A stretch of 30,832 bases of DNA from DASQGA01 sp035535315 (lineage in GTDB: Bacteria > Actinomycetota > Thermoleophilia > Gaiellales > Gaiellaceae). The stretch covers positions 1 to 30,832 of the forward strand of contig DATLQD010000118.1 of the NCBI GenBank assembly GCA_035535315.1, in the 5' to 3' direction. Positions 8,599 through 15,151 of the stretch are shown here, in pieces (the first letter of the stretch is position 1; every line of letters begins with the position of its first letter). Both the position numbers and the translations under genes were made by a program. Under the pieces are notes generated by a model. It worked only from the letters and a program-made list of their open reading frames with translations. It was not told where the DNA came from and did not search any database.

Positions 8599-9981
8599 CT
8601 AACGCGCCGGCAGCGTCAGCTCGAAGCGGGCGCCACCGTCCGGGGACGAGTCGAGCCCAAGCTCACCCCCGAGTGCGTGCGCGAGCTCGCGTGCGATCGC
8701 GAGACCTAGGCCGGTCCCACGCGACTCGTCACGAGAAAAGAACGGCCGGAAGATGCGCTCGCGCTCCTCCAACGGCACCCCTGGTCCTGAGTCCGACACC
8801 GTGACCTCAACCGTGCCGTTCCTCGAATCGAGGCCGATGGAGATGGCCCCGCCGTCGGGCGTCCAGGCGAACGCGTTGTCGAGAAGGTTCGTGACGATCT
8901 GGAGCACGCGGTCGCCATCCGTGTGGATGACCGGTTCCGCCACGAATCGCTGCTCGTAGCCGATTCCGCGCCGCCGGGCCTCCTCGGTTTTGGCGCGGTA
9001 GGCCTGATCGAGCAGGCGCCGCAGCTCGACTTCGTCCTCGGTGAGCGTGAAGCGGCGGGCATCGAGCTTCGCCAGGTCGAGCAGGTCGCTGACAAGGCGC
9101 GAAAGGCGATCTGCCTCGGTGCCGATCACCTCGAGCGATGCAGCCCGCTCTCCGGGGTCGTCGAGAACGTCTTCTCGCAGCGCATCGAGGTGCCCCCGGA
9201 TCGCCGTCAACGGTGTCCGGAGCTCATGCGAGACACTCATCAGGAAGTGGCGCTCCAGTGCCTCGGCCTGTGCGAGGCGGACAGCCATCTCCTGAAACCG
9301 TTCGGTCAGGTGGGTGATCTCGTCCTTGCGCTTCCCCCCCGGGAGCTGCACGTCGTACCGTCCCTCCGCGATCCGATCCGCCGCATCCGAGAGAGCTAGG
9401 AGCGGCTTCGTGAGCCGGCGAGAGAGATACAGAACGAGGAGAGCCGCAATTGCGAGCCCGGCCAGGAAGGCCAGGCCGAGCCGTCCGAGAAGGACGACCC
9501 AGCGCTCCCGGAGCTCGGCCTGGGGCTTCGCCACGACGAGAGCACCGAAGGTCTCGCCACCGAGGCGAATCGGCTCCGCCACAGCGAGATACGTCTTGTC
9601 CGTCCCGGGCGGCTTGAACTCGACCTCCTGCACCTTGCCGTCGGCCAGGAGGTCGCGATCGAGCACCCCGAGTGGAAGCGGCCGCAGCCCCGAGTCCTGC
9701 CCCGGGAAGATCGAGACGCCTGCGTAATAGAGGCGCGTGTCCGTCGCACGCTCGAGCTTGGGCCGGGCGAACCTCGGGGCCCGGCGCCGCTCCTCGATTC
9801 CCTGGCGCGCCTGCTCCGCATAGAGCTGGGCCAGCCCAGCCGCCTGGCGGTGCAAATCGCTGAGCGTGCGATCGCGCGCATAGTCCTGAAACAGGCGGAC
9901 GGCCAGCAGCGCTGTTACCGCGGCCGCGACGACCACGCCGGCGAGGAAGAGAGCTGGGAGGCGAAACCGGAGCGAGGACAC
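8599..9981 (-). CDS. Two-component sensor histidine kinase with HAMP domain
   Basis: A 460-residue EnvZ/PhoR-class kinase. Membrane helices at about 8-30 and 165-187 flank a roughly 135-residue extracytoplasmic sensor region; a HAMP linker spans about 188-240. The phosphoacceptor is H252 in SHELRTPL. The ATPase domain shows NLLDNAFAWTPDGG (N box), DSGPGVP (G1), FRPFF (F box) and GTGLGLAIA (G2), so it should be active. It begins 15 bases after the stop of the OmpR-family regulator and is its probable partner. The signal is unknown; the small secreted protein encoded just upstream on the same strand is a candidate ligand or envelope output. Confidence 0.94.
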   Translation of the reverse strand: MSSLRFRLPALFLAGVVVAAAVTALLAVRLFQDYARDRTLSDLHRQAAGLAQLYAEQARQGIEERRRAPRFARPKLERATDTRLYYAGVSIFPGQDSGLRPLPLGVLDRDLLADGKVQEVEFKPPGTDKTYLAVAEPIRLGGETFGALVVAKPQAELRERWVVLLGRLGLAFLAGLAIAALLVLYLSRRLTKPLLALSDAADRIAEGRYDVQLPGGKRKDEITHLTERFQEMAVRLAQAEALERHFLMSVSHELRTPLTAIRGHLDALREDVLDDPGERAASLEVIGTEADRLSRLVSDLLDLAKLDARRFTLTEDEVELRRLLDQAYRAKTEEARRRGIGYEQRFVAEPVIHTDGDRVLQIVTNLLDNAFAWTPDGGAISIGLDSRNGTVEVTVSDSGPGVPLEERERIFRPFFSRDESRGTGLGLAIARELAHALGGELGLDSSPDGGARFELTLPAR

Positions 9982-9996
9982 CGGACCTCCTACAGG

Positions 9997-10713
9997 CTAC
10001 GACGCGCGAGCGGCCTTCGGCTCGTGCGAAACCTTGTAGCCGACGCCCCAGACCGTGACGATCGGGCACGAGTCGCCGAGCTTTCGGCGGAGCTGGCCAA
10101 CGTGCACGTCGACAGTGCGGGTGTCGCCGGCGAAGGTGTACCCCCAGACGCGCTCGAGGAGCTGGTCGCGGGTGAGCACCAGGCCCCGATGGTCGAGCAG
10201 CTCCCAGAGCAGATCGAACTCCTTCGGCGCGAGCTGGACCTCCTCGTCTCCCACCATGACCTCACGCCTGCCCGAGTCGATCCGAAGCAGTCCGTGCTCG
10301 AGGGACAAGTTCTCGAGCTCCCGCTCCTTCGGCGCCGAACGCCTGAGGACCGACTTCACCCGAGCTACGAGCTCACGCGGATTGAAGGGCTTCGTCAGGT
10401 AGTCGTCGGCGCCCACCTCCAGCCCGATGATCTTGTCGACGTCGTCATCGCGGGCGGTCAGCATGAGGATCGGGATGTCGGACCGCTGGCGGATCCGGCG
10501 GCACACCTCGATGCCGTCCAGATCGGGCAGCATGAGGTCGAGGATGATGAGCGACGGGTTGTCGGCGCTTGCCCGTGCGAGTGCGTCTGTCCCCGAGCCT
10601 GCCACCTTGACCTCGTACCCGGCCTTCTTCAGGTACATGGCGACGAACGAGGCGATGCTGGTCTCGTCCTCGACGATCAGAATGAGCGGATGTGTTTGGG
10701 ACTGCTGAGACAC
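9997..10713 (-). CDS. OmpR/PhoB-family response regulator
   Basis: A 238-residue regulator with a receiver domain (acidic pair E15-D16, phosphoacceptor D59, switch T86, K108 in YLTKPF) and a winged-helix DNA-binding domain from about 130 onward, with LAPKEFDLLWELLDHRGLV, RVWGY and the recognition-helix region TRTVDVHVGQLRRKLG. It should activate or repress promoters when phosphorylated by the kinase encoded directly downstream. The GTG start at 10713 has AGGAG eight bases upstream. It begins 37 bases after the stop of the secreted-protein gene, so the three genes may be one transcript. OmpR-family proteins typically bind direct repeats with about 11-base spacing; a candidate of that form is at 18022-18058. 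Confidence 0.95.
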   Translation of the reverse strand: MSQQSQTHPLILIVEDETSIASFVAMYLKKAGYEVKVAGSGTDALARASADNPSLIILDLMLPDLDGIEVCRRIRQRSDIPILMLTARDDDVDKIIGLEVGADDYLTKPFNPRELVARVKSVLRRSAPKERELENLSLEHGLLRIDSGRREVMVGDEEVQLAPKEFDLLWELLDHRGLVLTRDQLLERVWGYTFAGDTRTVDVHVGQLRRKLGDSCPIVTVWGVGYKVSHEPKAARAS

Positions 10714-10750
10714 GTGTTCCGCTCCTATGGTGACAGAGAATCCGGTCGAA

Positions 10751-11227
10751 CTATTCGCCGAGCGTGAATTGCGTGAGCTCGAGCGGCCATGGCCGTTGTG
10801 CCGAATCCTCGATCGTGTAGGTCCCGGTGGCGCCGCCGAGCCACATGACTCCTTTCAGCACCGCGCTCGCATTGATACCGCGCGCGGTGATGCCGGCCTT
10901 CCAGCGCCCTGTGTGGATGCTAAATCTGATGTAACGCCCGCTGTAGACCCGAGTGATCGCGTTCACGTAGGTCACTCGCTCGGCCCCGTAGACCCGCACT
11001 ACGCTCTGCGCTCCGCCCGGAAGGTCGGTGACACGGATCTTCCCGCGTGCAAAGCCACCCCAGAGAACACCGTAGCCCGAGAATTTCGCCACGCCTCGGC
11101 CCCCGTCCAGGTTGACCAGATCCTTGTCCGCCGACAGTGCACGGGCCAGACCGGCATCGGCGGCAGGCGCGAAGGCGAGTGTAAGCCCGATCGCGAAAAT
11201 CATGAAGAGAGGCCGCATCATCGCCAT
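10751..11227 (-). CDS. Small secreted protein of unknown function
   Basis: A 158-residue protein with a clear signal peptide: MAMMRP, a hydrophobic core LFMIFAIGLTLAFAP, then ADA before residue 26. The mature part is rich in beta-type stretches (VAKFSGYGVLWGGFARGKIRV, then RYIRFSIHTGRWKAGI and ASAVLKGVMWLGGATGTYTI) with many glycines, consistent with a compact beta-sandwich in the envelope or outside. I do not recognise the family. I chose the ATG at 11227 because it puts the signal peptide at the N-terminus and has GGAG six bases upstream; the frame itself extends further upstream but would then run into the divergent pdxH gene. It precedes the response regulator and kinase on the same strand and has a plausible promoter at 11274-11302. 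Confidence 0.75.
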   Translation of the reverse strand: MAMMRPLFMIFAIGLTLAFAPAADAGLARALSADKDLVNLDGGRGVAKFSGYGVLWGGFARGKIRVTDLPGGAQSVVRVYGAERVTYVNAITRVYSGRYIRFSIHTGRWKAGITARGINASAVLKGVMWLGGATGTYTIEDSAQRPWPLELTQFTLGE

Positions 11228-11273
11228 TCGCTCTCCGAAGTGTGGCCGTGCAGGGTGTGGCGCCGGTGATCCC

Positions 11274-11302
11274 ACAGTAAAGAATCTGTAATGCACGGGC
11301 AA
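11274..11302 (-). promoter_or_regulatory. Candidate promoter of the secreted protein / two-component operon
   Basis: On the minus strand TTGCCC (11302 down to 11297) is followed after exactly 17 bases by TACTGT (11279 down to 11274). A start near 11267 would give a leader of about 40 bases containing the GGAG ribosome binding site. Matches to the vegetative consensus are partial, 4/6 and 3/6. Confidence 0.45.
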
Positions 11303-11317
11303 TACGCTTCGTAGATT

Positions 11318-11323
11318 TAGGCT
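11318..11323 (+). promoter_or_regulatory. Candidate leaderless -10 box (TAGGCT) of pdxH
   Basis: TAGGCT ends seven bases before the pdxH ATG, with no Shine-Dalgarno sequence between them. An overlapping alternative, TAGATT, lies at 11312-11317. Confidence 0.45.
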
Positions 11324-11330
11324 TGCGCCC

Positions 11331-11942
11331 ATGGCCGACATCGTTCGCCTATGCGAAGAAGACCTCGCGGACGATCCGATGGAGCAGTTCCGAACATGGT
11401 TCGACGAGGCTCGGGCTCTTGGCCTGCCGATGCCCGAGGCGATGACTCTGGCGACTTCGAATGCGGACGGACGGCCCTCCGCCCGGGTCGTCCTCCTGCA
11501 TGGCATCGACGAGAACGGCTTCGTCTTCCACACGAACTACGAGAGCCGGAAAGGTCGCGAGCTCGAGGCTAACCCGCAGGCTGCGCTCGTGCTCTACTGG
11601 CATCCCCTGGGACGGCAGGTTCGCGTCGAAGGCAGCATCGAGCGCGTAAGCGAGGAGGAGTCGGCGCAGTACTTCCGGACACGTCCTCGCGGCGGTCAGC
11701 TTGGCGCCTGGGCGTCGCGCCAGAGCGAGCAGATCGAGAGTCGGGACGTCCTCGAGGAGCGAGTGCGCGGGCTCGAGCGAGAGTACGACGGCCGCGAGGT
11801 TCCGCTGCCGCCATTCTGGGGCGGGTATCGCCTCCTGCCGGACCGGATTGAGCTCTGGCAGCACGGCGAGGATCGCCTCCATGACCGCTTCGCCTACGAG
11901 CGCTCCGGCGACAGCTGGACGCATTCGCGCCTCTCACCCTGA
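11331..11942 (+). CDS. pdxH: Pyridoxamine 5'-phosphate oxidase
   Basis: A 203-residue FMN-dependent oxidase that forms pyridoxal 5'-phosphate from pyridoxine or pyridoxamine phosphate. Family landmarks are DPMEQFRTWFDEA near the N-terminus, PSARVVLLHGID and FHTNYESRKGREL (FMN and substrate contacts), YWHPLGRQVRVEG, the R-x-R-x-x-x-QLGAWAS segment, and the C-terminal block WGGYRLLPDRIELWQ...RLHDRFAY. The length fits the family. It is monocistronic or paired with the small gene that starts 68 bases later, and is divergent from the secreted-protein operon. Product supply would serve PLP enzymes such as the alpha-oxoamine synthase at the end of the window, but that link is only general. Confidence 0.94.
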   Translation: MADIVRLCEEDLADDPMEQFRTWFDEARALGLPMPEAMTLATSNADGRPSARVVLLHGIDENGFVFHTNYESRKGRELEANPQAALVLYWHPLGRQVRVEGSIERVSEEESAQYFRTRPRGGQLGAWASRQSEQIESRDVLEERVRGLEREYDGREVPLPPFWGGYRLLPDRIELWQHGEDRLHDRFAYERSGDSWTHSRLSP

Positions 11943-12010
11943 CGTTCCGTCCGAACCTGGGTGTTAGCTACAAGGCAGGGAGGCCGCACGTCGGCCACGA
12001 ACTAGGAGCG

Positions 12011-12268
12011 ATGGCAGACCACTCATATCACAGCAGAACGGCCCATCTCCTCGAGACGCGGCTCGAGGCGCTCGCTCAAGCCTGCGAGCGCTCGTCGAAC
12101 CCGCAGGCGCGTTTCGACGAGCACGTCTTCTGCGTCATCGCGGCGACGCGCAACGCCGTCGCACTCGAGCTCCTCTCAGCGGAGGAAGCGGGCGAGATCT
12201 GGGCCGAGGTCAGGACGCGACACCCGTCGGCCGGCTGGTCCCGGCTGGACGCAGACCTCGCGGCCTGA
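12011..12268 (+). CDS. Hypothetical 85-residue protein
   Basis: A small, mostly helical protein of 85 residues with no signal peptide or membrane segment; conspicuous features are an N-terminal Ser/His-rich stretch (HSYHSRTAH) and a single Cys in HVFCVIAATRNAV. I do not recognise the family. AGGAG lies two bases short of the ATG, and the frame closes before the convergent peroxidase gene. It follows pdxH by 68 bases on the same strand, in a spacer that contains a short inverted repeat (GGCCG at 11982-11986 with CGGCC at 11992-11996). Confidence 0.6.
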   Translation: MADHSYHSRTAHLLETRLEALAQACERSSNPQARFDEHVFCVIAATRNAVALELLSAEEAGEIWAEVRTRHPSAGWSRLDADLAA

Positions 12269-12298
12269 GACTCGGCTCGAGCACATCGCGCTGCGGGA

Positions 12299-12311
12299 GC
12301 GCCCTGGGCGC
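12299..12311. terminator. Short GC hairpin between convergent genes
   Basis: GCGCCC (12299-12304) and GGGCGC (12306-12311) form an inverted repeat between the stops at 12268 and 12323. In RNA the stem would be about four base pairs with a five-base loop. It has no U-tract. It could act as a weak bidirectional terminator. Confidence 0.25.
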
Positions 12312-12322
12312 CCAACGGTTCG

Positions 12323-13900
12323 CTACCCGAGTGGAGCGAGCAAAGCCTTCTTTCCCTGGAAGGCGAAGAGCAGCAGGTCCACCATCCGAAACGTCGTGCT
12401 GTTGGGACCGAGCGTCGGGTGCCAGGTCGGATCACGAACGATGGACGCTTCGCTGCCTTCCATCGCATGGTGGAACGTCTCCGCGACGATGCGCGCTCCG
12501 ACCCCCTTCAGCTTGCCTCCGTTCAGTTCGGCCTCGCGGAGGATGTAGAACCAGAGCGGCGTGTCCTTGAGAAGCGCGGCACGCTGAGGCTGCGTCAATG
12601 CGTCGAGGTCGGCACCGTTTTTGCCGTCTCGGATCTGCGCCTGGGTGAGCTTGGTCAGCGTCACCCCTTTGGTCTGCAGGAACTTCGCCATCTGCTGACC
12701 GGTGGCCAGCCTCACCATCTTCGCCCTGGTCAGATTGCGGAACGCGAGGTTGGCCCTCGGGTCGTTGAACGGCACCGCAGGACCTCCGAAAGACCCGGCG
12801 GGCAGGTTCTTCAGCGGGTTCACAAGCCTCGTGTCGATACGCATGGCTCGGTTGAACTTGCTTTCCGGCACGGCAAGGTCGGCCCGCCCGGCTTCCTTGA
12901 AGTCGTAGAGCCGGCGGAAATCCGCGATCCAGGTGCTTGGAAGGCGGGGTCCACTCCCGAGGTCGCCGCCTGTCGCGGAGAACACGAACAAGAGGTCGAG
13001 GGAGCCGAAGCCATCGTCGAAGATCTTGTTCCAGTTGTATGCCCTCCGGATCATCGAGTGTCCTAGCCGGAACGCGGCCACGGAGAACTCGATCGGCATC
13101 GTCGGGACGTCGGTCGGGGGCACGACAACCTCGAACGCCTTCCTGCCGTTCGTGAAGACGTTGTTCACGACGCCCGGCGCGCAAATTCGGGGTAGGTAAT
13201 CGGTTCGAAGCATCCACTGGTAATGCTTCGTGACGATCTCCCGAGCTTTATCGAAGCGCTGTGCGGGCGGCACCGCGGCGGGGAGGGTGTCGACGACGCG
13301 GTTGTGGAAACGGATCATGGCCAGATGGGTCTGAGCAACCGCGAGATTCTCGTCGTTTCTCGGATCCGGAATGATCGCCTTGCGTTTCTTCGCCACCGTT
13401 GTTCCTGCGCCGCGCGGAAGGTCAAAGCCCTGCTTCGCTGTGATCCCTTCGGCAGCGAGCGTCTTCCCGACCTTCAGATGAAGCCCGTCCGCGGCGTAGA
13501 ACTTGGCCGAAACGGGATCGGCCGGCCCGGCCCCGTACAGCGAATCGAGGTCGAGGCTCGGCGATCGCGCCTGCAGGAGCTGCGCCGGGGAGACGTTCTC
13601 ACCCAGCATGACCTTGGTCTTGTCGAAGGTCAGATCGTGGTCCGTGAACTGGCCGAGGTACGTGAAGCCGGACGGGATCTGGGACGCGCCGACGCCGCTC
13701 GCAGTCATGGCATTGGCGATCTTCTTCAGGTTGGGCTCACCGAGTTGGTGCTGGATCCCGTTCGGCCCCATGCGCGAGAACCGAAACGGCGGCGCCAACG
13801 CCTCCAGACCCGCCGAGAGCGTGCGTTCCCGGCCTCCGACACTCTCAGCGAGCAAACCCTCGCCGACGACGAAGTAGCTCTCAGACCCATGATGTTCCAC
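12323..13900 (-). CDS. Animal-type heme peroxidase (peroxidase-cyclooxygenase superfamily)
   Basis: A 525-residue bacterial member of the myeloperoxidase/peroxidasin superfamily. By comparison with myeloperoxidase, the distal heme motif GQFTDHD gives Q84, D87 (heme-ester Asp position) and distal His H88; the catalytic Arg is R181 in DPRNDE, with E184 at the second heme-ester position; the proximal His is H281 in FRLGHSMIRRAY. The set looks catalytically complete. No signal peptide or membrane segment is seen, so it is cytoplasmic or leaves by an unknown route. Such enzymes oxidise halides or organic donors with peroxide. The GTG start at 13900 has AGGAGG four bases upstream. It stands alone, with no obvious partner gene; the small four-cysteine gene lies upstream on the same strand. 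Confidence 0.9.
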   Translation of the reverse strand: MEHHGSESYFVVGEGLLAESVGGRERTLSAGLEALAPPFRFSRMGPNGIQHQLGEPNLKKIANAMTASGVGASQIPSGFTYLGQFTDHDLTFDKTKVMLGENVSPAQLLQARSPSLDLDSLYGAGPADPVSAKFYAADGLHLKVGKTLAAEGITAKQGFDLPRGAGTTVAKKRKAIIPDPRNDENLAVAQTHLAMIRFHNRVVDTLPAAVPPAQRFDKAREIVTKHYQWMLRTDYLPRICAPGVVNNVFTNGRKAFEVVVPPTDVPTMPIEFSVAAFRLGHSMIRRAYNWNKIFDDGFGSLDLLFVFSATGGDLGSGPRLPSTWIADFRRLYDFKEAGRADLAVPESKFNRAMRIDTRLVNPLKNLPAGSFGGPAVPFNDPRANLAFRNLTRAKMVRLATGQQMAKFLQTKGVTLTKLTQAQIRDGKNGADLDALTQPQRAALLKDTPLWFYILREAELNGGKLKGVGARIVAETFHHAMEGSEASIVRDPTWHPTLGPNSTTFRMVDLLLFAFQGKKALLAPLG

Positions 13901-13984
13901 GGCGCCTCCTCTATCCAGTTCAGCTGCTCAAGAACGAAGCGCAAGCCGCTCATTGGCCTCGGGGCTTCGGTAAGAGAATCTACT

Positions 13985-14002
13985 CGGCCTGGAGAAAGGC
14001 CG
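13985..14002. terminator. Hairpin after the small four-cysteine gene
   Basis: CGGCCT (13985-13990) pairs with AGGCCG (13997-14002) around a six-base loop, about 25 bases beyond the stop of the 66-residue gene on the minus strand. It may separate that gene from the peroxidase gene that follows. Confidence 0.3.
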
Positions 14003-14027
14003 ATGCTCCACGACGGCGTCGCTCCTT

Positions 14028-14228
14028 CTAGGCGACCAGGCGCACGGTGCCTCGCAGGCCGACCGCGTTCTCACGCGCCATCGGCTGAACCACTCGAACC
14101 CAGCCCTCCCGAGCCGCCTCCCGCTCGCAGAGCCCACAGACGGCCCGGCGGCGCTCCGCGGAAGCTTCTGCCTGCCACAGCCGGAAGCGTTCTCCGGCCA
14201 TGAGGTTGCGCCGACAGAGCGTGCACAT
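14028..14228 (-). CDS. Small four-cysteine (zinc-binding type) protein
   Basis: A 66-residue protein with CTLC at residues 2-5 and CGLC near 31-34, the paired CxxC arrangement of a zinc ribbon or treble-clef finger, and a basic Arg-rich body. This suggests a small zinc protein that may bind nucleic acid or protein; the family is not recognised. I chose the ATG at 14228 because GAGG is seven bases upstream; a GTG two codons earlier would sit almost on that site. A seven-base-pair hairpin directly abuts the ATG with the ribosome binding site in its loop and stem. The gene lies 43 bases after the 3-hydroxyacyl-CoA dehydrogenase stop on the same strand. Confidence 0.6.
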   Translation of the reverse strand: MCTLCRRNLMAGERFRLWQAEASAERRRAVCGLCEREAAREGWVRVVQPMARENAVGLRGTVRLVA

Positions 14229-14245
14229 CGTCACGCCTCGTGACG
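14229..14245 (-). promoter_or_regulatory. Hairpin abutting the start codon of the four-cysteine gene
   Basis: CGTCACG (14229-14235) and CGTGACG (14239-14245) are perfect inverted repeats with a three-base loop. In the minus-strand mRNA the hairpin ends at the base before the ATG, and the GAGG ribosome binding site lies within its loop and closing pairs. It could restrict translation or terminate the upstream message. Confidence 0.4.
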
Positions 14246-14271
14246 GTACTGCGACGACCGGACGGAGCGAG

Positions 14272-15129
14272 CTACTCGTAGGCGAAGAAGCCGCGCCCGC
14301 TCTTCCGGCCGAGATGGCCCCTCTCCACCATGCTGACGAGACGTGGTGGGGGCGCCATCCTGGGTTCGCCTAGCTTCTCCTGGAGCGCTTCGCTTGCATG
14401 CACGTGCACGTCGAGCCCGATCAGGTCGAGGAGTGCGCATGGCCCGATCGGCCAGTTCGTTCCGAACCGCATCGCCCGGTCGAGGTCTTCCGGCGTCACT
14501 CCCGCCTCGTCGAGGACCCGCACGCAGTCGTTCAGAAGCGGTATCAGGATCCGGTTGACGACGAAGCCCGGCGTGTCGTTGCAGCGGACGGGCTCCTTCC
14601 CGAGAGCCTCGGCGAACCGGAAGGCACTCTCGTACGCCTCGTCCGAGGCAAGCTCCGTTCGCACTACCTCGACGAGCTGAAGGACCGGTGCCGGATTGAA
14701 GAAGTGCAGGCCCACCACCCGCTCGGGCCGTTCGACCGCCGACGCGATCTCGGTGACCGACAGCGCCGAGGTGTTCGTGGCTAGGACGACACCGGCTTCC
14801 ACGATCCCGCCGAGCTCGCGGAAGAGCTCCTGCTTGGCCTCGAGCTCCTCGACGATCGCCTCGATGACCAGGTCACGGTCGCCGAGGTCCTCTCTACGCG
14901 TCGACATCGTCAGCCGAACCAGCGCGGCCTCGCGCTCCTCGTTGCTCAGCCGGCCCTTCTCGACGCCCCGCGAAAGGTAGTGGTCGATCGTGCTGCGCGC
15001 CCGCTCGCACAGGTCTTCGCTCACCTCGACGCCGATCATGTCGAAGCCTGCCTGCACGCAGACCTGGGCGATCCCGGCGCCCATCGTGCCGAGCCCCACC
15101 ACCCCCACCCTGCTGATCTCGCGGCCCAC
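14272..15129 (-). CDS. 3-hydroxyacyl-CoA (3-hydroxybutyryl-CoA) dehydrogenase
   Basis: A 285-residue NAD(P)-dependent dehydrogenase. The Rossmann motif GLGTMG is at 12-17; the catalytic set S121 (NTSALS), H142 (GLHFFNPAP) and N192 (VNRIL) is present, and the C-terminal helical domain has GTNWPIGPCALLDLIGLDV and ends GRKSGRGFFAYE. Length and motifs fit 3-hydroxybutyryl-CoA dehydrogenases of fatty-acid or short-chain acyl-CoA metabolism. I chose the GTG at 15129 because it gives the family length and has a GATACT hexamer eight bases upstream; an ATG at 15153 would overlap the divergent aldehyde dehydrogenase start codon. The divergent neighbour may act on related aldehydes, but a shared pathway is not shown. 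Confidence 0.93.
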   Translation of the reverse strand: MGREISRVGVVGLGTMGAGIAQVCVQAGFDMIGVEVSEDLCERARSTIDHYLSRGVEKGRLSNEEREAALVRLTMSTRREDLGDRDLVIEAIVEELEAKQELFRELGGIVEAGVVLATNTSALSVTEIASAVERPERVVGLHFFNPAPVLQLVEVVRTELASDEAYESAFRFAEALGKEPVRCNDTPGFVVNRILIPLLNDCVRVLDEAGVTPEDLDRAMRFGTNWPIGPCALLDLIGLDVHVHASEALQEKLGEPRMAPPPRLVSMVERGHLGRKSGRGFFAYE

Positions 15130-15137
15130 TCGAGCGC

Positions 15138-15145
15138 AGTATCCT
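15138..15145. promoter_or_regulatory. Shared bidirectional -10 element (hbd / aldehyde dehydrogenase)
   Basis: The eight bases AGTATCCT serve both ways: TATCCT on the plus strand ends six bases before the aldehyde dehydrogenase ATG, and GATACT on the minus strand ends eight bases before the GTG of the 3-hydroxyacyl-CoA dehydrogenase. Both mRNAs would then be leaderless. No good -35 hexamers are seen. Confidence 0.45.
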
Positions 15146-15151
15146 AGGGCC

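Noticed and set aside
11228..11533. Upstream extension of the secreted-protein frame
   Set aside because: It would place the signal peptide internally and overlap the divergent pdxH gene; the ATG at 11227 has its own ribosome binding site.
11349..11924. A 191-codon minus-strand frame opposite pdxH
   Set aside because: pdxH motifs cover the whole stretch on the plus strand; the opposite frame is a shadow.
13223..14203. A 326-codon plus-strand frame spanning the peroxidase start and the four-cysteine gene
   Set aside because: It runs antisense through the peroxidase heme-binding region and across the intergene, with no domain signature and no plausible start signal.
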